From Rhodanobacteraceae bacterium (GTDB lineage Bacteria; Pseudomonadota; Gammaproteobacteria; Xanthomonadales; Rhodanobacteraceae), in assembly GCA_016790075.1 (NCBI GenBank), contig JAEUPP010000005.1, positions 100,054 through 164,053 of the forward strand: a DNA stretch of 64,000 bases. Direction: 5' to 3'. Position numbers and translations under genes: made by a program. Of this stretch, positions 59,668-64,000 are shown in pieces. How positions within the stretch are numbered: the first letter of the stretch is position 1; the number at the start of each line of letters is the position of its first letter. The notes under the pieces were generated by a model that made no database searches, was not told the origin of the DNA, and saw only the letters and a list, made by a program, of their open reading frames with translations.

Positions 59668-62517
59668 ATGCTTTCCATTGCCGAAAACGATCTGGGCACA
59701 CCGGCGTCGGAATCCGATCTGCTCGTTACGCTCGACATCGATGGCCGCTCGATCCGCGTGCCCGCTGGCACCTCGATACTGCGCGCCGCCGCGCTGGCCG
59801 GCAGCACGATTCCGAAACTCTGTGCGACCCAGATGCTGGACGCGTTCGGATCCTGCCGCCTCTGCCTGGTCGAGATCGAAGGCCGCAAGGGCTATCCGGC
59901 CTCATGCACAACGCCGGTCGCCGATGGCATGAAGGTGAAGACACAGACGCCGCGGCTCGGCACACTGCGTCGAAACATCATGGAATTGTATATTTCAGAT
60001 CATCCTCTGGACTGCCTGACCTGTCCGACCAACGGCCACTGCGAGCTGCAGGATATGGCCGGCGCAGTAGGCCTGCGCGAGGTGCGCTATGGCTACACCG
60101 GCGCCAACCATCTCGATGCAAGGAAGGACGAAAGCAACCCATATTTCACCTTCGATCCGGCCAAATGCATAGTCTGCTCGCGCTGCGTACGCGCCTGCGA
60201 CGAAATCCAGGGCACGTTCGCGCTGACCATCCAGGGCCGCGGCTTTGATTCCAAAGTATCAGTCGGCCAGAACGAATCGTTTCTCGACTCGGAATGCGTC
60301 AGTTGCGGCGCCTGTGTACAGGCCTGCCCCACCGCGACGCTGAGCGAGAAGTCGCTGATTGAACTCGGCCAGCCCGAACGCAGCATCGTGACGACCTGTG
60401 CCTACTGCGGCGTCGGTTGCTCGTTCCGCGCCGAAATGAAAGGCGAAGAACTCGTACGCATGGTGCCGCATCAGGACGGTCACGCCAATCACGGCCACTC
60501 CTGCGTCAAGGGCCGCTTCGCACTCGGCTATGCGACACACAAGGACCGCATCACCACGCCGCTGCTGCGCAAGCGCATCAGCGATCCCTGGCAGCCAGTC
60601 AGCTGGGACACGGCAATCGCACACGTCGCCGCCGAGTTCAAGCGCATCCAGACGAGCTACGGACAGCACGCGGTCGGCGGCATCACCTCGTCGCGTTGCA
60701 GCAACGAGGAAACCTATCTGGTGCAGAAACTCGTGCGTGCGGCACTGGGCACCAACAATGTCGATACCTGTGCCCGCGTCTGCCATTCGCCGACCGGCTA
60801 TGGCCTGAAGCAGACGCTGGGGGAATCGGCCGGCACCCAGGACTTCGACTCGGTGCGGCAAGCCGATGTGGTACTGGTCATCGGCGCGAATCCCACCGAC
60901 GGTCATCCCGTATTCGCCTCGCAGCTCAAGCAACGCCTGCGCGAAGGGGCCAAACTCATCGTCATCGACCCGCGCCGCATCGACCTCGTGCGCACGCCGC
61001 ACATCCAGGCACAACATCACCTGCAGCTGCGTCCAGGGACCAACGTCGCCGTACTCAATGCGCTGGCCCATGTGATCGTGACCGAGGACCTGGTCGACAC
61101 AGCCTTCGTCGAGGCGCGCTGCGAAGCCCCGGCATTCACCAAGTGGCGCGCGTTTATCGCACAGCAGCAGAACTCGCCCGAAGCACTGGAGCGCGAAACC
61201 GGCGTGCCCGCCGGGCAAGTGCGCGCCGCGGCGCGGCTGTATGCAACCGGCGGCAATGCAGCCATCTACTACGGCCTAGGCGTTACCGAGCATGCGCAAG
61301 GTTCCACGGCCGTCATGGCGATTGCGAATCTGGCCATGGCAACCGGCAACCTCGGCCGCGCCGGAGTCGGCGTGAATCCTCTGCGCGGCCAGAACAATGT
61401 GCAGGGTTCCTGCGACATGGGCTCGTTTCCGCATGAGTTTCCGGGCTACCGCCACGTGTCGGATCAGGCCGTGCGGGAGAGCTTTGAACAGGCCTGGGGA
61501 GTGGCACTGCACGACGAACCCGGCCTGCGCATTCCGAACATGTTCGAGGCCGCGCTGGACGGCAGCTTCAAGGGCCTCTACATCCAGGGCGAGGACATCG
61601 CCCAGAGCGATCCGAACACACAGCACGTGACCGCGGCGCTGAGCGCGATGGAATGCGTGGTCGTGCAGGATCTGTTCCTGACCGAATCCGCCAAGTTCGC
61701 CCACGTATTCCTGCCCGGAAGTTCCTTTCTGGAAAAAGACGGAACGTTCACCAATGCCGAACGCCGCATCTCCCGCGTGCGCCGCGTGATGGCGCCCAAG
61801 GCCGGTTACGCCGACTGGGAAATCACTCAGCGGGTTGCCCAGGCCATGGGCTATCCGATGAACTACCGCGATCCGGCGCAGATCATGGACGAGATCGCGG
61901 CGCTGACGCCGACCTTCAGCGGCGTGAGCTATGCACGCCTGGAAGAACTCGGCTCCATCCAGTGGCCCTGCAATGCCGAGCACCCGGACGGTACGCCGAC
62001 CATGCACGTCGACGCATTCGTGCGTGGCAAGGGCAAATTCATGCTGACCGCCTATGTGCCCACGGACGAGAAGGTCAATGCGCGTTTCCCCCTGCTGCTG
62101 ACGACGGGCCGCATCCTGTCGCAATACAACGTCGGCGCACAGACGCGGCGCACGCCCAACGTGGTCTGGCACTCGGAGGACGTGCTTGAACTGCATCCGC
62201 ATGACGCTGAAGTAAGAGGCATCAGCGACGGCGACTGGGTCGGCGTCGAGAGCCGCGCCGGCGATACGGTGCTGCGCGCACGCATTTCCGACCGCATGCA
62301 GCCCGGCGTAGTGTATACAACATTTCATTTTCCAGAATCCGGCGCGAACGTGGTCACCACCGAAAATTCCGACTGGGCGACCAACTGCCCGGAATACAAG
62401 GTGACTGCGATCCAGGCCACACGCGTCTCGCAACCCTCGGACTGGCAGCGGCGCCACCAGGCGTTCACCGAACAGCAGCTGGAGTTGCTCGGCCCGGCAC
62501 GCACGACCAGGCCCTGA
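59668..62517 (+). CDS. fdsA: NAD-dependent formate dehydrogenase catalytic subunit alpha (FdsA)
   Basis: 949 residues. An N-terminal [2Fe-2S] ferredoxin-like domain (CRLCLVEIEG), a His/Cys cluster (PLDCLTCPTNGHCELQ) and two [4Fe-4S] sets (CIVCSRCVRACDEI and CVSCGACVQACPTATL) feed a molybdopterin domain with its own CAYCGVGC. The active-site metal ligand is Cys372 (ARVCHSPTGYGL), not selenocysteine. It oxidises formate to CO2 with a bis-MGD cofactor. The ATG at 59668 has GGAGGA six bases upstream; an ATG at 59641 would add nine residues and place the site inside the gene. Confidence 0.96.
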   Translation: MLSIAENDLGTPASESDLLVTLDIDGRSIRVPAGTSILRAAALAGSTIPKLCATQMLDAFGSCRLCLVEIEGRKGYPASCTTPVADGMKVKTQTPRLGTLRRNIMELYISDHPLDCLTCPTNGHCELQDMAGAVGLREVRYGYTGANHLDARKDESNPYFTFDPAKCIVCSRCVRACDEIQGTFALTIQGRGFDSKVSVGQNESFLDSECVSCGACVQACPTATLSEKSLIELGQPERSIVTTCAYCGVGCSFRAEMKGEELVRMVPHQDGHANHGHSCVKGRFALGYATHKDRITTPLLRKRISDPWQPVSWDTAIAHVAAEFKRIQTSYGQHAVGGITSSRCSNEETYLVQKLVRAALGTNNVDTCARVCHSPTGYGLKQTLGESAGTQDFDSVRQADVVLVIGANPTDGHPVFASQLKQRLREGAKLIVIDPRRIDLVRTPHIQAQHHLQLRPGTNVAVLNALAHVIVTEDLVDTAFVEARCEAPAFTKWRAFIAQQQNSPEALERETGVPAGQVRAAARLYATGGNAAIYYGLGVTEHAQGSTAVMAIANLAMATGNLGRAGVGVNPLRGQNNVQGSCDMGSFPHEFPGYRHVSDQAVRESFEQAWGVALHDEPGLRIPNMFEAALDGSFKGLYIQGEDIAQSDPNTQHVTAALSAMECVVVQDLFLTESAKFAHVFLPGSSFLEKDGTFTNAERRISRVRRVMAPKAGYADWEITQRVAQAMGYPMNYRDPAQIMDEIAALTPTFSGVSYARLEELGSIQWPCNAEHPDGTPTMHVDAFVRGKGKFMLTAYVPTDEKVNARFPLLLTTGRILSQYNVGAQTRRTPNVVWHSEDVLELHPHDAEVRGISDGDWVGVESRAGDTVLRARISDRMQPGVVYTTFHFPESGANVVTTENSDWATNCPEYKVTAIQATRVSQPSDWQRRHQAFTEQQLELLGPARTTRP

Positions 62518-62524
62518 GCCGGCG

Positions 62525-63367
62525 ATGAGACCCGACAACCACAGCGCGACACTGCCGTACGGCGCCGTGCAGCGTACGGTCGTGCGCTGGCGCGACGGCC
62601 AGCTCGAGCAGCAGGAAGACATCATCGCCGAAGAAGTACCGGTGGCCATCGTCTGCAACGGCGAGCGCTTCGCCGTAATGATGGCGACGCCGGCCGATCT
62701 CGAAGACTTCGCACTGGGTTTCGCACTGAGTGAAGGTGTCATCGCAGATCCGGCCGAACTCACCCAGGTGCAGGTCAGATCCCACCTTGAGGGCGTGGAA
62801 CTGGAGCTTTCGATTCCACCGGCACGCGCCGCCGCGCTGGCACAGCGCACGCGTCGCCTGGAAGGACGCAGTGGTTGCGGCATCTGCGGCAGCCGCGATC
62901 TCAACGACCTGCTGCGCCTGCCGCCGCCGGTTGGCGCGAGCCCTGGCCTGAGCGCCGTGGCACTTGATCGCGCACTGACCGCACTGGCCTCACACCAGCA
63001 CCTCGCCGCGGCCACGGGCGCCACGCATGCGGCAGCCTGGGCCAATCCTGCGGGAGGCATTCAGCTCCTGCGTGAAGACGTAGGCCGCCACAACGCACTC
63101 GACAAACTCATAGGCGCGATGCTGCGCGAACAGATCAGGCCCGATGCGGGATTCGCGCTGATCACGAGTCGCGCCAGTTATGAAATGGCCCTGAAGGCCG
63201 CCAGCGCCGGCATTGCCATACTCGCAGCGATCTCGGCCCCGACCGCGCTGGCGATTGCGCTGGCCGACAGCGTCGGCCTCACCTTGATTGGTTTCGCGCG
63301 GCCCGGCGGCTGCGCCGTCTACACCCATGCCGGCCGCTATGCCGGCGATCCCGGAGAGCGCCCCTGA
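62525..63367 (+). CDS. fdhD: Formate dehydrogenase sulfurtransferase FdhD (FdsC)
   Basis: 280 residues. The CxxC motif C118-C121 (GRSGCGICGSRDL), EDVGRHNALDKLIGAML, ITSRASYEMALKAASAGIAILAAISAPTALAI and the C-terminal IGFARPGGCAVYTH identify the family. FdhD/FdsC carries sulfur to the Mo-bis-MGD cofactor, which formate dehydrogenases need for activity. It occupies the fdsC position between fdsA and fdsD, seven bases past the fdsA stop. Confidence 0.95.
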   Translation: MRPDNHSATLPYGAVQRTVVRWRDGQLEQQEDIIAEEVPVAIVCNGERFAVMMATPADLEDFALGFALSEGVIADPAELTQVQVRSHLEGVELELSIPPARAAALAQRTRRLEGRSGCGICGSRDLNDLLRLPPPVGASPGLSAVALDRALTALASHQHLAAATGATHAAAWANPAGGIQLLREDVGRHNALDKLIGAMLREQIRPDAGFALITSRASYEMALKAASAGIAILAAISAPTALAIALADSVGLTLIGFARPGGCAVYTHAGRYAGDPGERP

Positions 63368-63585
63368 ATATCGAACGCCTTGTTGCCATGGCCAACGACA
63401 TCGCGCACTACTTTGCCTCGGAGCCCGAGCATGACGCCGCTGTCAGCGGCATCCGCTCGCATATTCAGCGCTTCTGGGAACCACGCATGCGCGCTGCGCT
63501 CATTGCCCATTGCCGCGATACCAGCGGTAGCGGTTTGCATGAACTCGCTCGTGAGGCGGTCATGCAACTCGCGAACAAGCAGTGA
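63364..63585 (+). CDS. fdsD: Formate dehydrogenase subunit delta (FdsD), probable CTG start
   Basis: 73 residues from 63364. The core RLVAMANDIAHYFASEPEHDAAVSGIRSHIQRFWEPRMRAALIAHC is the FdsD signature (MANxIxxF..RFWxPRMR). Homologues begin about eight residues before the MAN motif, with a pattern like NIxxLVxMAN; here NIERLVAMAN follows a CTG at 63364 with GGAG seven bases upstream and overlaps the fdhD stop (CTGA). The first ATG is 63388, without a ribosome-binding site and omitting conserved residues. FdsD assists cofactor maturation or complex stability. Confidence 0.88.
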   Translation: MNIERLVAMANDIAHYFASEPEHDAAVSGIRSHIQRFWEPRMRAALIAHCRDTSGSGLHELAREAVMQLANKQ

Positions 63586-63812
63586 ATGCAGAAGCATCGA
63601 GCAGGCGTTGAGCCACCGCGGTGTATCCGTTGCCACCCACAGCAATCGAAATACATGCCAGGAACGGGACCCGCTGCGCCGCCGGCAAGTGCCTGTCCAC
63701 GCCCCCCTGCAGACGAACACGAACAACTGGCCGCTCAGCGGATCAGCGCCCATGCCGCGCTTCACCAGCGCTGGCGAGTTTATTCTGCGTGTGAGTCACG
63801 TCTCACGGAGCA

Positions 63813-63828
63813 CTAGGAAATTTCCTAG
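63813..63828. promoter_or_regulatory. Perfect 16-bp palindrome CTAGGAAATTTCCTAG
   Basis: Exactly self-complementary, AT-centred, without a loop, the form expected of a dimeric regulator operator rather than a terminator. It lies 13 bases before a second perfect inverted repeat. The bound protein is unknown. Confidence 0.6.
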
Positions 63829-63841
63829 GGATGGATGCGGC

Positions 63842-63867
63842 AAATTCCGATGCCACACTCGGAATTT
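63842..63867. promoter_or_regulatory. Perfect 9-bp inverted repeat AAATTCCGA / TCGGAATTT
   Basis: Arms at 63842-63850 and 63859-63867, loop TGCCACAC. No T run follows. AAATTCC and its complement resemble the core of the neighbouring palindrome (GGAAATTTCC), so both may be sites for the same regulator. Confidence 0.5.
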
Positions 63868-64000
63868 CACCGATGCGCCCGACCTGGGCGTACGTCTAGG
63901 CTGGGCAGCGCAACGCGCGTCAAGCCATTCCTTTTCGCCCAGTCTGCAATGCCGCACGAAGCCCCGTGGCGGCCGCGAACCCGTAATTTTTTTCGACGAA

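Larger units (their letters stand above)
63589..64000. other. 412-base terminal region without a supported gene, contains palindromes
   Basis: No convincing coding frame; a 76-codon frame (63586-63816) has low complexity and no family. Near the right end are two perfect inverted repeats (63813-63828 and 63842-63867) listed separately, and GTGAG...CTCAC at 63791-63806. The gene they may serve lies right of the window. Confidence 0.5.

Noticed and set aside
61276-63060. Very long antisense open frame across fdsA and fdhD
   Set aside because: Mirrors codon-biased coding DNA in fdsA and fdhD, which have clear catalytic motifs; the antisense translation is Arg/His/Ala-rich without domains. The same applies to 12561-13568 (antisense to nagZ) and 60259-61218.
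63586-63816. 76-codon frame after fdsD
   Set aside because: Pro/Ala/His-rich, no family resemblance, no ribosome-binding site, and it ends in the palindrome region.
1-64000. CRISPR arrays, prophage, toxin-antitoxin or restriction systems
   Set aside because: No regularly spaced repeats, phage structural genes, or recognisable defence families were seen anywhere in the window.

Overview
This 64 kb window is GC-rich, densely coded chromosomal DNA from a gammaproteobacterium. Gene content and order point to the Xanthomonadales (Rhodanobacteraceae/Xanthomonadaceae-like): rpoE-rseA-degP without rseB, lepA-lepB-DUF4845-rnc-era-recO, fabH-fabG-acpP-fabF-pabB-pabC-mltG-tmk-holB-pilZ, a PIAGT-type PabB, and nagZ-hpt-mtnP. 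This placement is inferred from gene families and neighbourhoods, not from a database search. The window looks like core genome. I see no phage, CRISPR array, rRNA operon or intact insertion sequence.

Layout. 1-5.1 kb: end of a methyltransferase gene, parE (topoisomerase IV), a small Gln-rich exported protein, an N-formylglutamate amidohydrolase, a DadA-like FAD dehydrogenase and tRNA-Pro(CGG) with a strong terminator. 5.1-10.8 kb is the most accessory-like stretch: a remnant of an IS91-type transposase, a small conserved hypothetical gene, a secreted RCC1-repeat protein, a lipoprotein with a peptidoglycan-binding domain and a three-helix membrane protein. 10.8-18.8 kb: cold-shock protein, purine salvage (mtnP, hpt), nagZ, a CYTH protein, rlmD, a YdbL/YdbH envelope pair and a REC-HPt response regulator. 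19-29 kb: an exported Gfo/Idh/MocA (GH109-like) protein, recO-era-rnc-DUF4845-lepB-lepA, and degP-rseA-rpoE with two recognisable sigma-E promoters. 29.4-36.5 kb: a GGDEF/EAL protein overlapping a stand-alone Ycf46-N-like domain, a FadB/FadJ-type beta-oxidation enzyme, PanE and PilZ. 36.5-46.5 kb: holB-tmk-mltG-pabC-pabB, then the fatty-acid synthesis and rpmF-yceD cluster. 46.5-54.8 kb: Maf, a GT39-type membrane glycosyltransferase, the MoxR-DUF58-transglutaminase trio, Slp, HIT and recR. 55-64 kb: ybaB, dnaX and a complete fdsG-B-A-C-D operon for NAD-dependent molybdenum formate dehydrogenase, then a non-coding region with two perfect palindromes.

How the genes work together. Most blocks are housekeeping units read as overlapping ATGA-type operons. 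The sigma-E module (RpoE, RseA, DegP) controls its own transcription and envelope quality control. The fab cluster supplies acyl-ACP. Two of its usual members are gone: plsX is absent between rpmF and fabH, and fabD is reduced to a short degraded relic between fabH and fabG. The formate dehydrogenase operon encodes all structural subunits plus the FdhD/FdsC sulfurtransferase.

Most notable observations: the fabD relic with plsX loss, a probable pair of CTG-initiated genes (fabH, fdsD), the paired sigma-E promoters, the Ycf46-N-like/GGDEF-EAL pair, the uncharacterised two-gene envelope block at 7.9-10.7 kb, and several perfect inverted repeats outside genes. I did not find a convincing wholly new multi-gene system.
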